From assembly GCA_964484385.1 (NCBI GenBank), contig CAZAFV010000008.1, positions 10,144-74,143 on the forward strand: 64,000 nt of DNA, given 5' to 3'. The first letter of the stretch is position 1, and every line of letters starts with the position of its first letter. The notes below the pieces were generated by a model that saw only the letters and a list, made by a program, of their open reading frames with translations, was not told the DNA's origin and did no database searches. This document shows, piece after piece, positions 19,747-30,200 of the stretch. Origin of the DNA: Poriferisodalis sp964484385 (GTDB lineage: Bacteria; Actinomycetota; Acidimicrobiia; Acidimicrobiales; Poriferisodalaceae). Position numbers and translations under genes: made by a program.

Positions 19747-19809
19747 AAGCGCAGGCTACCGCTGCCCCCCGGTGCCAAAGCTGAGGATTATTCGGCCGCC
19801 GTTCGGTGC

Positions 19810-20409
19810 TTAGGCGTCGATCTCGATGAGGCCGGCGTCGCCGTCGGAGCGGAGATACACCACGCTGGGCTTGCTGGTGTCAGCGTTCACGAAGAGGAAG
19901 AAATCGTGATCCAGCAGCTGCATGCGGGTAACGGCTTCGGCGGGATCCATCAGTTCCAGGTCGAAGCTCTTGCGGCGGACGATGCGCGGCACCCATTCGG
20001 GATCGTCAGGTTCCGCGGTGGTCTCGGGGGCCGGAGCACCGTTGACGAGATCGTTTTCGAGGCGTGCGAGCGGATGGTGCGCCTCGTCGCGGTGCAGATT
20101 GGGACGGTGCCGGCGCACGACGCGGGTCTTGAGCTTGCGGAGCTGCTTGCCCAGCTTGCCGACCGCCAGATCGACCGCCTGGTGCTGGTCGACGCCAGCG
20201 ACCGAGGTGCGCACATGGTGGCCATGGCCAAGCAGCGTCACCTCCACCTGTTCTCGCTCGGCGATGCGAGGATTCTTCTCCTCGCGGAAGACCACCTCAG
20301 CACGATCCAACCCGCTGACGAATCGATCCAGTGCCCCGATCTTCCGCTCCACCGCAGCCCGCACATCGTCGGGAACCTGAACTTTGCGACCCGTGATGGT
20401 GATCTGCAT
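19810..20409 (-). CDS. hpf: Long-form ribosome hibernation promoting factor
   Basis: A 199-aa long-form HPF that dimerises ribosomes into 100S particles during starvation. The N-terminal beta-alpha-beta-beta-beta-alpha domain starts MQITITGRKVQVPDDVRAAVERKI. After a linker the C-terminal dimerisation domain reads IVRRKSFDLELMDPAEAVTRMQLLDHDFFLFVN, as in the family. ATG 20409 is chosen because upstream residues are unlike HPF. It lies between comF and secA on the same strand, a conserved actinobacterial arrangement. Confidence 0.93.
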   Translation of the reverse strand: MQITITGRKVQVPDDVRAAVERKIGALDRFVSGLDRAEVVFREEKNPRIAEREQVEVTLLGHGHHVRTSVAGVDQHQAVDLAVGKLGKQLRKLKTRVVRRHRPNLHRDEAHHPLARLENDLVNGAPAPETTAEPDDPEWVPRIVRRKSFDLELMDPAEAVTRMQLLDHDFFLFVNADTSKPSVVYLRSDGDAGLIEIDA

Positions 20410-20474
20410 TGCCTCGACTTTCTGAGCATCTGCACAGCGGCTGCAGCTTTGCTCCAACTGAAGGGAGTGCCATG

Positions 20475-21221
20475 TTAGGCACCTGCATGCACGAGGTCGC
20501 GACCCCGTCGGGCACACGCTGCCACATGAACCGCCGTCGCACCGGCATCCATCAGCGCAGCCGTAGCTGCCCGCAGCGTGGCGCCCGTGGTGGCCACATC
20601 GTCCACGAGCAGGATCCGCCGCTGCGCCGCGCGAGCGCGGCCCTCGAAGCAGGGGCCCGCCAGCCGCGCTTCCCGGCTCGCGCCTGACTGCGCCGTCCCG
20701 CCAATCCGCCGCAGCAGCCGCATCGGACGTGCCCGCAAGGCCTTGGCAGTGGCCCTCGCCAAGGTTTCGGCCTGATCAAACCCCCGCGCTCGCCGATGCG
20801 CCGCAGTAGTCGGCGCCCACGTCACTGTGTCAATCGGCGCCAGCCCAGCCGGCGACGTGTCAATCGGCGTCGGCCCAGCCGGCGCCGTGTCAATCGGCGC
20901 CAGCCCATCCGGCGCCGTGTCAATCGGCGTTGCCCGTCCTCGCGCCTCCAGATGAGCAAGCGCCAACGACTCGCCCAGCCACCCGGCAATGGCCCGCTCG
21001 CCCCGGTACTTGAGAGCATGAATGAACTCTCGCCCGACATCGGAATGCGAGAACAGCAGAGCGACTGACTGTGCGCCCGGAACCAATACCGGCTCGGGAC
21101 CAACAAGCGCCTCGATGCACGCCGAACAAGGGCACCACCCCAACACCCCACACCCAGCACACCGAACCTCAAACAACACCCGCCCGACCGTAAGCGCACC
21201 GAGCTCGACCACCAACGGCAT
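20475..21221 (-). CDS. comF: ComF-family phosphoribosyltransferase-like protein with tandem-repeat insert
   Basis: A 248-aa ComF-like protein, needed for DNA uptake in competent bacteria. It has an N-terminal zinc-ribbon (CAGC...CPCSAC), HALKYRGERAIAGWL, RRARGFDQAETLA and the PRPP-binding loop ILLVDDVATTGAT. Between the core helix and the RGFDQ segment, residues 98-132 hold a ten-residue unit (xxxPIDTxPA) repeated about four times, matching a 30-bp DNA tandem repeat; standard ComF has a single strand there. An upstream ATG at 21392 would extend it and overlap ahcY by 41 bp; ATG 21221 begins where ComF homology begins. Confidence 0.85.
   Translation of the reverse strand: MPLVVELGALTVGRVLFEVRCAGCGVLGWCPCSACIEALVGPEPVLVPGAQSVALLFSHSDVGREFIHALKYRGERAIAGWLGESLALAHLEARGRATPIDTAPDGLAPIDTAPAGPTPIDTSPAGLAPIDTVTWAPTTAAHRRARGFDQAETLARATAKALRARPMRLLRRIGGTAQSGASREARLAGPCFEGRARAAQRRILLVDDVATTGATLRAATAALMDAGATAVHVAACARRGRDLVHAGA
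20827..20930. repeat. 30-bp tandem repeat (3.5 copies) inside comF
   Basis: Copies begin at 20827, 20857, 20887 and 20917, each opening GTGTCAATCGGCG. The last is partial. Copies differ at a few bases only. The period is a multiple of three, so copy-number change would keep the comF frame. Confidence 0.9.
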
Positions 21222-21351
21222 TTCGACGCGGTCAGGTGAACGCGCAGACAGCCGAGCGGCGAGGGCGGCAGGGAACTCGGCGACGTTGCGACCAGCCGGA
21301 TCGCTGGTCGCAGAGGGCGCTGCCGCCCTCGCTGCGGGCTCGCCGGCAAGC

Positions 21352-22818
<1,467 letters not shown>

Positions 22819-22854
22819 GGGATCACCTCGTTCTTGGAGCGACAGCCTGCCGCC

Positions 22855-23934
22855 TCAGGCAAGGAATGCCTTCAGCTCTTCGAGCAGGGGGATCGGGCCG
22901 GGGTCGCGCCGGACCGCTGCTGCGACACGAAGGCTCAGCACGTCGACTTGGTAGATGAGGTCGAACAGCTGCGCCATGGCGCCGTCGCCGGCGGCGTGCA
23001 GTTCGGCATGCGGTACGGCAATGCGGGCACCGTCGAGCACACCGCTCGTGAAGTCGTAGCGACGACCGAGCTGCGGATGCTCGAAACCGTGGCGCAGCGC
23101 GATCACCGCGAGCGGCGAGCCGTCGGCCAAGCGACCGGCTTGGTCCCATCCGGCCAATTCGTTGTGGCACAGCTCGGGCATGAAGCTGGCGAAGGCAGGG
23201 ATCTTGGCGTTCTCGTTGATCTGAGCCTTGGCACGACCCGCAGCCACGGCACCGAGCGCACCTCCGCCGTAGAAGACGGGGGTCATCTCGCCGTTGCCCA
23301 CCGCGCTCACGATGCCCTCGAGCGAACCTGCAGCGGCGCCGGCATCGCGGCGTGCGCGCAGCTGGGCTGCCGCTGCGTCCACCCAATCGGCAATGCCGGA
23401 CAGCAGACCGGCTCGCTCCAGTGCGACGAGCGGGGCAACGGAGATCGCGCCCACAGCGGCCCGCGGCATGGGGATCGAAGTGTCCACCTCGTAGAGCGGT
23501 GCAGCCCACTCGCCAGCCAGCTCGGCCAAGCGCCCGCCTGATGTGACGGCTACTACCGAGGCGCCCGCATCGTGGGCTGCCGTAGCCGCGGTGAGCGTCT
23601 CTTCGGTGTTGCCGCTGAACGAGACGGCGATGGCGAGCGTGGTCGGGCCGATGAACGCCGGACACTCGTAGCCCTTGGCTACGGCGACGGGCACCGGCAT
23701 CAGGGGGGCCGCTAGCGCCGAGACGATGTCACCGGCGACGCCGGAACCGCCCATACCCATGACCACGACGTTGGCGATGCGGCTGCCGTCGACCGCCCCC
23801 TGCGTGGCCTGAGACGAGGCCAGCGCAGCCTCCATCTGCTCGGGCAGACCGGCCACTGCTCGCGCCAAGTCGAGGGAATCAACCGCAGCCTCAGAGGCGG
23901 TCGTCACCGGGGCGTCATCGTGCGGCAATGTCAC
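22855..23934 (-). CDS. Bifunctional phosphoglucose/phosphomannose isomerase-type SIS protein
   Basis: A 359-aa SIS-domain aldose-ketose isomerase. It has VVVMGMGGSGVAGDIV, SFSGNTEETL (sugar-phosphate Ser/Thr loop) and AVTSGG in the first SIS domain, then a second domain with NENAKIPAFASFMPELCHNELAGW, typical of the archaeal/actinobacterial PGI/PMI family, whose Glu and His are catalytic. The start is GTG 23934, overlapping the stop of the Trm112-like gene (GTGA). With the upstream mutase it would link fructose-6-P, mannose-6-P and mannose-1-P towards GDP-mannose. Confidence 0.88.
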   Translation of the reverse strand: MTLPHDDAPVTTASEAAVDSLDLARAVAGLPEQMEAALASSQATQGAVDGSRIANVVVMGMGGSGVAGDIVSALAAPLMPVPVAVAKGYECPAFIGPTTLAIAVSFSGNTEETLTAATAAHDAGASVVAVTSGGRLAELAGEWAAPLYEVDTSIPMPRAAVGAISVAPLVALERAGLLSGIADWVDAAAAQLRARRDAGAAAGSLEGIVSAVGNGEMTPVFYGGGALGAVAAGRAKAQINENAKIPAFASFMPELCHNELAGWDQAGRLADGSPLAVIALRHGFEHPQLGRRYDFTSGVLDGARIAVPHAELHAAGDGAMAQLFDLIYQVDVLSLRVAAAVRRDPGPIPLLEELKAFLA

Positions 23935-24215
23935 GGCTGGAATGTCGGGGTGAGTTCGCCGCTCGCGATGCGGGCATCGAACGCTGCAGCGGAGACCGGG
24001 TCGACATCGGTCGCCTCCTCGATCAGCAGCACCGGGATGCCGCCGTCGACGGCGTACGTCTTGCGCAGGCGCGGGTTGTACAGCAGATCGTTGCCGGGCA
24101 CGAAGTACAGCGGTCCCTTGTCCTGCGGGCACGCCAGCACTTCGGCCAGGAGTGGGTCAAGGCCCACTGGTACCTCCCGGACGCGGCGGCGCCTGCGGTT
24201 CCATGCGGCGATCAT
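23931..24215 (-). CDS. Trm112-like small protein
   Basis: A 94-aa UPF0434/Trm112-family protein: LLAEVLACPQDKGPL then LYNPRLRKTYAVDGGIPVLLIEEA. In classical members two Cys pairs hold zinc; here only one cysteine (ACPQD) remains, the second pair being replaced by NPRL, a loss seen in other actinobacterial copies. Such proteins usually stabilise methyltransferases, but here the gene is locked between a phosphomannomutase-like gene and an isomerase gene by 4-bp overlaps at both ends (ATGA and GTGA), suggesting a role with these enzymes. Confidence 0.8.
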   Translation of the reverse strand: MIAAWNRRRRRVREVPVGLDPLLAEVLACPQDKGPLYFVPGNDLLYNPRLRKTYAVDGGIPVLLIEEATDVDPVSAAAFDARIASGELTPTFQP

Positions 24216-25570
24216 GCCAGCAATGTCGTGATCTCACTCACGCGCTCTGCAACCGCCCCGGCGTCGGGCGCCTCGAGATTCAGCCGCAGCAGGGGCTCGG
24301 TATTGGACGGCCGCAAGTTGAACCACCAGTCGCCGCCATCGACCGTGAGGCCGTCGAGATGGTCCTGGGAGAACGTCGTGAAGTGCGCACCGACCCGTCG
24401 CAGCACCTCGTCGACATCAGCGACACGGGTGTTGATCTCACCCGAGGATGCGTACCGGTCGAGCGGAGCCAGCAGCTCCGACAGCGGCACCTGCGCGGCG
24501 CTCAACTGCTCGAGTGCGATGAGCGCCGCGATAAGGCCGGAATCGGCCCGGTAGTTGTCGGCGAAGTAGTAGTGACCGCTGTGCTCACCGCCGAAGACGG
24601 CCCTGGTGCGTGCCATCTCTGCCTTGATGAAGCTGTGACCCACCCGGGTGCGTACGGGCTGTCCGCCCGCTTCGACGATCGCCTCGGGCACGGCGCGTGA
24701 GCAGATCAGGTTGTGCAGGATCGGACCCGGCCCGTTGCGGCGCAGCATGGCCTGGGCCACCAGCGCGGTGAGCAACGACCCGCTGACTGCCCTGCCTAGC
24801 TCGTCGACGAGAAACACCCGGTCGGCATCTCCGTCAAATGCCAGGCCGACGTCAGCCTCTGTGCTGCGCACGCGCTCGCTCAGATCCACCAGGTTCGCCG
24901 GCTGGATGGGATCGGCCGGATGGTTGGGAAACGTGCCGTCGAGCTCTCCGTACATCAGCTCCCACTCGAACGGCAGCGGGCCGAAGACCGCCGGCACCAC
25001 GAGGCCTCCCATGCCGTTCGCAGTGTCGGCCACCACGCGCAGCGGTCCGAGCCCCGAGACATCGACGAACGAGCGGACGTGGCCGGCGAACGTGTCGAGC
25101 AGATCGCGGTGGCTGCGGCGGCCACCACCAGATGGCGACAAGACCCCCAGTGCCGCCCGCTCAGCGATCTCGTCGAGCCCGCTGCCCGCACCTACTGGTG
25201 CAGCACCCGGTCCGCACAGCTTGATGCCGTTGTAGGACGCCGGATTGTGCGACGCCGTCAGCATCGCCCCCGGCATGCCCAGGCGGCCGGAGGCGAAGTA
25301 GAGCAGATCCGTGGAAGCCAGCCCGATGTCGATGACATCGACGCCGGCAGCTTGCACTCCATCGGCGAACGCCTCGGCCAGCGAAACGCCGCTCGGCCGC
25401 ATGTCGCGCGCCATGACTATTCGCGGCGCTGACGACCACGCTGCAAAGGCGTAACCGATGCCTCGCGCCACTGATGGGCTGAGCTCCTCTGGACAAATGC
25501 CACGTATGTCATATGCCTTGACAATTCCCGCCAAGACAGCGGCAGATACAGGGTCGATGCGTGCCTCCAT
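24212..25570 (-). CDS. manB: Phosphomannomutase/phosphoglucomutase
   Basis: A 452-aa alpha-D-phosphohexomutase that interconverts hexose 6- and 1-phosphates. Landmarks: KAYDIRGICPEEL at the N-terminus, the phosphoserine loop MLTASHNPASYNGIK, the magnesium loop FDGDADRVFL, the sugar-recognition loop GGEHSGHYYF and the phosphate-binding SNTEPLLRLN. Start ATG 25570 matches the family N-terminus. It heads the coupled manB-trm112-isomerase cluster. Mannose specificity is inferred from that neighbourhood and from gmd/manC-like genes elsewhere in the window. Confidence 0.92.
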   Translation of the reverse strand: MEARIDPVSAAVLAGIVKAYDIRGICPEELSPSVARGIGYAFAAWSSAPRIVMARDMRPSGVSLAEAFADGVQAAGVDVIDIGLASTDLLYFASGRLGMPGAMLTASHNPASYNGIKLCGPGAAPVGAGSGLDEIAERAALGVLSPSGGGRRSHRDLLDTFAGHVRSFVDVSGLGPLRVVADTANGMGGLVVPAVFGPLPFEWELMYGELDGTFPNHPADPIQPANLVDLSERVRSTEADVGLAFDGDADRVFLVDELGRAVSGSLLTALVAQAMLRRNGPGPILHNLICSRAVPEAIVEAGGQPVRTRVGHSFIKAEMARTRAVFGGEHSGHYYFADNYRADSGLIAALIALEQLSAAQVPLSELLAPLDRYASSGEINTRVADVDEVLRRVGAHFTTFSQDHLDGLTVDGGDWWFNLRPSNTEPLLRLNLEAPDAGAVAERVSEITTLLA

Positions 25571-25706
25571 ACGCCTGCAAAGCCTAAAAGACCGCGCAGC
25601 AGTGCGCGGCCATCGCACACAACCCGCTTGCAATCTGCACCCTCTTTTCCCTAGGGTGGGAGCAGAGAGTGGGATGCGACCCTGCCTGAAGCAAGCGAGA
25701 GAGGCG

Positions 25707-27281
25707 ATGACGAAGAGTAAATACCAGCCAACAGATCGGGAACAATTGGTGCTTGACGAGGTCGAGAACCCTAGGTACGACCGTCAAATTGTCAATGGTC
25801 TCGAACCCTTCATGAGTGGCTCCGCGCCTGAAGATTTCCGTACCTTCTATACCGAGAAAGAGATCAGCGACTTAAGCAAACTGCGCGGGACTGATCGCGA
25901 TGTAGAAGACAGAATGCCCGTCAAACTGACACGGCATTATTTTGAAATGGCTAAGTCGAGCCCAGCACTTCAAAAGCTGGTCAAAGCATCGCCTGATGAA
26001 ACTGTGGATCTTGAGGGCGACCCGGACCCGGCGAACCAACTCGACTACAGCCCTATCGAAGGATTGTTACACAAATATGAGATGGCGCTGCTGTACGTTA
26101 TCTCAACTTGTTCCGCCCATTGCAGATTCTGTTATCGCGAGGAACTGATTGGGCGCAAAGAGATTGAACGTTCGGACGGCTCGGTCAAGAAAAAGGGTCT
26201 TGCGCAAGTCGGCGAGATTGTCGAGTACCTCCAGTCACACAATGATGCCGTCGCAACGAACGGCGGCACCCATCCGGAGACCGGCAGGCCGAAGCTGCGC
26301 GAGATTCTCTTGTCGGGCGGCGATCCCATGGTGCTGCCGAATTCCAAGCTGGCAGGATGGTTCACAGCATTGGCCGAAGCGGGCGCCGAAGCCGTCCGCG
26401 TCGGCACCAAAGAGCTGGCGTTCTATCCCGACCGCTTCGATGACGCCTTCTTTGCAATGATCGACCGTTTCCATGAGGTGTATCCAGACGTCTCGATGCG
26501 GTTCATGATCCACTTCAACCATCCAGACGAGTTCCTGCTGAAAGATGCCGACGGGCGGTATATCGCCGACGAGAAGGGGTTTCTTCAGTGGCGTCCGAAT
26601 ACACGGCAGGCAGTCGATTCGCTGGTTGAACGCGGCTGGATCAGCGTCGAGAACCAGACACCGATCATCGCCGGAGTCAACGACGACGCCGATGCACTGC
26701 GGATCCTCCAGCGCACGCTCAAGAGCGTCGGCGTCGAGAACCACTACTTCTTCTGCGGACGGAACATCGTTGCCTACAAGGCATTCAATGTGCCCATCGA
26801 GACCGCGTGGCAGCTCCTCAACGATTCGCAGCGCGGGCTCTCGGGTGTGGAGTCGCATGCCCGGCTGACCATCGTGCATTACAAGGGCAAGACGGAGGTC
26901 TCAGCGGTGACCGACGAGCCGATTACCGGTTTGCCGGGTGCCGAGAACGGCGTGGTGATCTTCAAGGTGCTGCGAAATCCGGCCCATGCTCCAGACCGGG
27001 GCAAGGTCACGATCGTCGGGCGAAACCCCGAGGCGCTGTGGTTCGACGAATACGAGGACCGGGTGCTGCTCGACGAAGCGGGCCTGTTCTCCCAGACGCG
27101 TCCCAGCGGCGTGACCATTCCGCGCTCGCGCTCACGGCACCATGCGTCGCCGAAGGCGCGCACGCCCCCTCAGGCACGGCCTGCCCCGCTCATGGCCGTC
27201 GTTGCGAGCAATGAGCGCAGACCGCACCCCAAGAGCCCGGTCAGCGATCCCGCACCTGCAGTTCAGGACGCTCAAGCCTGA
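25707..27281 (+). CDS. KamA-family radical SAM protein (lysine 2,3-aminomutase-like)
   Basis: A 524-aa radical SAM protein. The iron-sulfur motif CxxxCxxC is at C135, C139 and C142 (STCSAHCRFCYREEL), and LLSGGDPMVL and MIHFNHPDE resemble the aminomutase barrel. The usual PLP-lysine segment (PGGGGK) is not evident; a KGKTEV stretch late in the protein is the nearest candidate. After about residue 460 the tail is Pro/Arg/Ser-rich. Known relatives make beta-lysine as an osmolyte or modify EF-P; this one's substrate is open. The first 500 bases are about 45-50% GC and the rest about 60%. ATG 25707 is chosen; ATG 25674 is possible. Its 3' end overlaps the convergent gene by 10 bp. Confidence 0.8.
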   Translation: MTKSKYQPTDREQLVLDEVENPRYDRQIVNGLEPFMSGSAPEDFRTFYTEKEISDLSKLRGTDRDVEDRMPVKLTRHYFEMAKSSPALQKLVKASPDETVDLEGDPDPANQLDYSPIEGLLHKYEMALLYVISTCSAHCRFCYREELIGRKEIERSDGSVKKKGLAQVGEIVEYLQSHNDAVATNGGTHPETGRPKLREILLSGGDPMVLPNSKLAGWFTALAEAGAEAVRVGTKELAFYPDRFDDAFFAMIDRFHEVYPDVSMRFMIHFNHPDEFLLKDADGRYIADEKGFLQWRPNTRQAVDSLVERGWISVENQTPIIAGVNDDADALRILQRTLKSVGVENHYFFCGRNIVAYKAFNVPIETAWQLLNDSQRGLSGVESHARLTIVHYKGKTEVSAVTDEPITGLPGAENGVVIFKVLRNPAHAPDRGKVTIVGRNPEALWFDEYEDRVLLDEAGLFSQTRPSGVTIPRSRSRHHASPKARTPPQARPAPLMAVVASNERRPHPKSPVSDPAPAVQDAQA

Positions 27282-30200
27282 GGGACCGGGCCGGCAGGCA
27301 TGTCTGCCGGGGTTACTCGAGGGGCGTCGTAGGAGCCCGCAGCGGCGCGGTGACGGATGCGGCCGATGTCGGCCACAACTCTGAGCGACTGGGCTACCAG
27401 CCGGACGGTGGTATCGGCTGAGTGATCCACGGTGACGGGCACTTCGGCGGCCGTCAGCTCGAGGTGCTCGACCAGGTAGAGCACCTCGACGTCGAAGGCG
27501 AACCCGTCAATGACGGAGCGGCCGAAGATCTCCTCTGCAGCCTCGGCGGTGAAGCCCTTGAAGCCGCACTGCGTGTCTCGGTAGCGGCGCAGGAGCACGA
27601 GGCGCGTGAACATGTTGAACATGCGGCTCGCGAACGCCCTGGCGGGCCGCGCCGGGCTGATCGTGCGTGCTTCGACGTGGCGCCGGTTGCCCAGCGCGAC
27701 ATCGGCGCCGTCACGGAGCGCATCGATGAGCGAGGCGAGCTGCCCGGGCGGGTAGGCGAGATCGACATCGGTGAACAGGCGCAGACGGCCGCTCGCTGCC
27801 AGCATCCCGGCGCGCACCGCCGCTCCCTTGCCCCGGTTGGCCTCCAGCGACACCACCACATCCGCCCCTGCTCGCCGGGCCGCTTCTGCTGTGCCGTCGG
27901 TCGAGCCGTCGTCGACCACCACGATCTCGAGTGGGCCGTCCAGCGCTTCGTGGCCGCCCAGGGCAGCGTTGATCTCCGTGACGGCGGCGCCAACGAGGTG
28001 CTCCGCCTGGTACGCCGGCAGCACAACGGAGACCGCTGCTATTCGAGCGTCGGCGTCCTGCACAGGATCGGTGCCCGATGCTGGATCCATTCCCAGCGGC
28101 TCGATTCCGTTGGGAGGATGCAGACGGGCCGCTCGGGCGTCGGACTCAGCCTCCGGGCGGCCCCGGTCGAAGCGCACCGGGGGCCGTACGGCGACGAGCG
28201 CGAGCGCTGCCACGCCGAGCAGCGTCGCCAGCCAGGCCAGATACTCCACCGCGGTGGCGCCATAGGTCAGCTCGACATGCTCATCGGTGGGGATCACCAC
28301 CATCCAGTTGGGCGTCACCCGGTACGGACCATCGGCACCGCGCACCGACCAGTTCGGGAAGTACGACACCTTCACCAGCACCGGGACACCCGTCCGATCC
28401 ACCGAGAACGACAGCCGGTCCCGCTCCACCTCGGGGGGGCTGACGTGAACCGGCGGCAGGGCGCGCCTCGGTGCTGCACTGAATCGCGTCAACGAAGCGG
28501 GCGGCGCTCCATCAGGGTCGGGGGGCCCCAGCAGCGACACCCTGGACCAGTGCTCGGGCCCGTCCGCAGCAATCGGCACAGCCCACGCCGCAGGGTCGTT
28601 CCACCAGATCGCAGCCGGATCGGTCCACGCCCGTCCAGCCTGCGACACGTCATCCGCCACGGCCGGCTCGAACCGCAGCGGTGACACCAGATCGCTGTCA
28701 GCGACGAGGAAGATCGACCACGGTCCCGCCGTGGCAATGTGCCGCAGGTCGGCCGAGCCAAGTGCGGCGGCGATGGCCTCGGAGCTGAAGGCCGCGTAGT
28801 AGCGCACGCCCGACATCTGCAGGTGCGCAACGCCCAGATCGAAGTTCAGAGCGTTGTAGGGAAGGCCGCGCATCGGACGCGACGGCGATGCCGACAGCTC
28901 CGACTGCATGAGGAAGTGGAACGGCACCGTGGGCGACGATTCGAAGTAGAGGCCCTCCATGGAGGCGATGCAGCCATCCGTCCAGTGCGGCAGCAGCATC
29001 GGGGCCATCGGCGTGCCGTACGCGCCCACGATGTCCCGGTCGTACTCCCACAGCAGGCGCCCGCAGCCGTATTCAGGTGTCTCGCCGATAACGCCCATCG
29101 CAGTGACGAATTCGTGGTACTCGGGATACGCCGGGCGACCCTCGTAGCCGCGGAAATTCCAGCGGGCCCAGCCGGAGACGAAGTTGCGGTCCTCCGCGGA
29201 CACCGTGAACGGGCCCCAGCGATATGCGCCGTCGGCGTTGAGTCTCGCGCCGGGCGCGTTGCCGAGTTGCAGTGACAGCAGGCTTGCCACCACTGCCAGC
29301 GCCACGACCGGAACGAGCATGCACACCCAGTACGCCGTCGGGCCGAGCTGCCCGCCGGGTCCTACGGGCCGGTTCGCATCCTCCTGGGCCGAAGCGCCCT
29401 GGGCTGAGTCTCCCTGGGCCGAAGCTCTCTGGGTTGAACTTCTCTGGGTCAGAGCCTCAACGAGCAGCCAGAGGCCGATCGCCGCCAGCACGTACACCGC
29501 CAAGTACCAGAAGGGCAGGATGCGTGCGTTCCACAGCCGGTGCTGAGGCCAGTGGACAAACCCCATGGCCATCGTGGAGGCGATGACCGTCCACGTCAGG
29601 GCTGGGCGGTACCAGCGTGCGAGGCCGACGACTGCGCCGAAGCCTGCGAGCACGAGCAGCCAGGTGATGCTGTGGTGGGCCCCGTCGCCGCTGATCTCGT
29701 CGGTGAAGAACAGATGCTCCCGCACCTCCGTGAGCCGCTCCCAGCCCATGTCGTTGAGATACGCCCGCCGGGCGACGAACGGGACCGTCCAGAACGCCGA
29801 CAGCGCGCCGCCGATGATGCCGATGACCAGCGCGTGCCACGATCGGCGCCACTCCATCACCACGAGCGCCGCAACGGCCCCCGCAGGCACAGCCAGACGA
29901 GCCAGCGGGGACTCGGAGAGGTTCCAGACGGCGGCCCACAGCGTGGCCGCTGCGATGGCTGCACCCAGCGACGGAGCCCGGCCGATGCGGCCAGGCAGCG
30001 CATGGAGGCCGCGCACCGCCACCATCAGAATGCTGGCGGCGACCGCGAATGCCAGCGGAATGGGATGGCACAGGGCGACGAACGCCAGCACCAGGCTCGC
30101 GCGGGCCCGCCCGGTCCCCCGCTCGAGCGAGCGCCAGAGCATGCCCAGGTAGACGAGTGTCGCCGACAGCGCGATCGAGAATGCGAACTCCCCTGCCAAC

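Noticed and set aside
20827..20930. CRISPR array
   Set aside because: Thirty-base units are directly adjacent, without spacers, and encode protein repeats within comF.
25571..25706. Riboswitch ahead of the radical SAM gene
   Set aside because: Lower GC than neighbours but no conserved riboswitch core could be recognised by eye; it may just share the foreign composition of the gene's 5' half.
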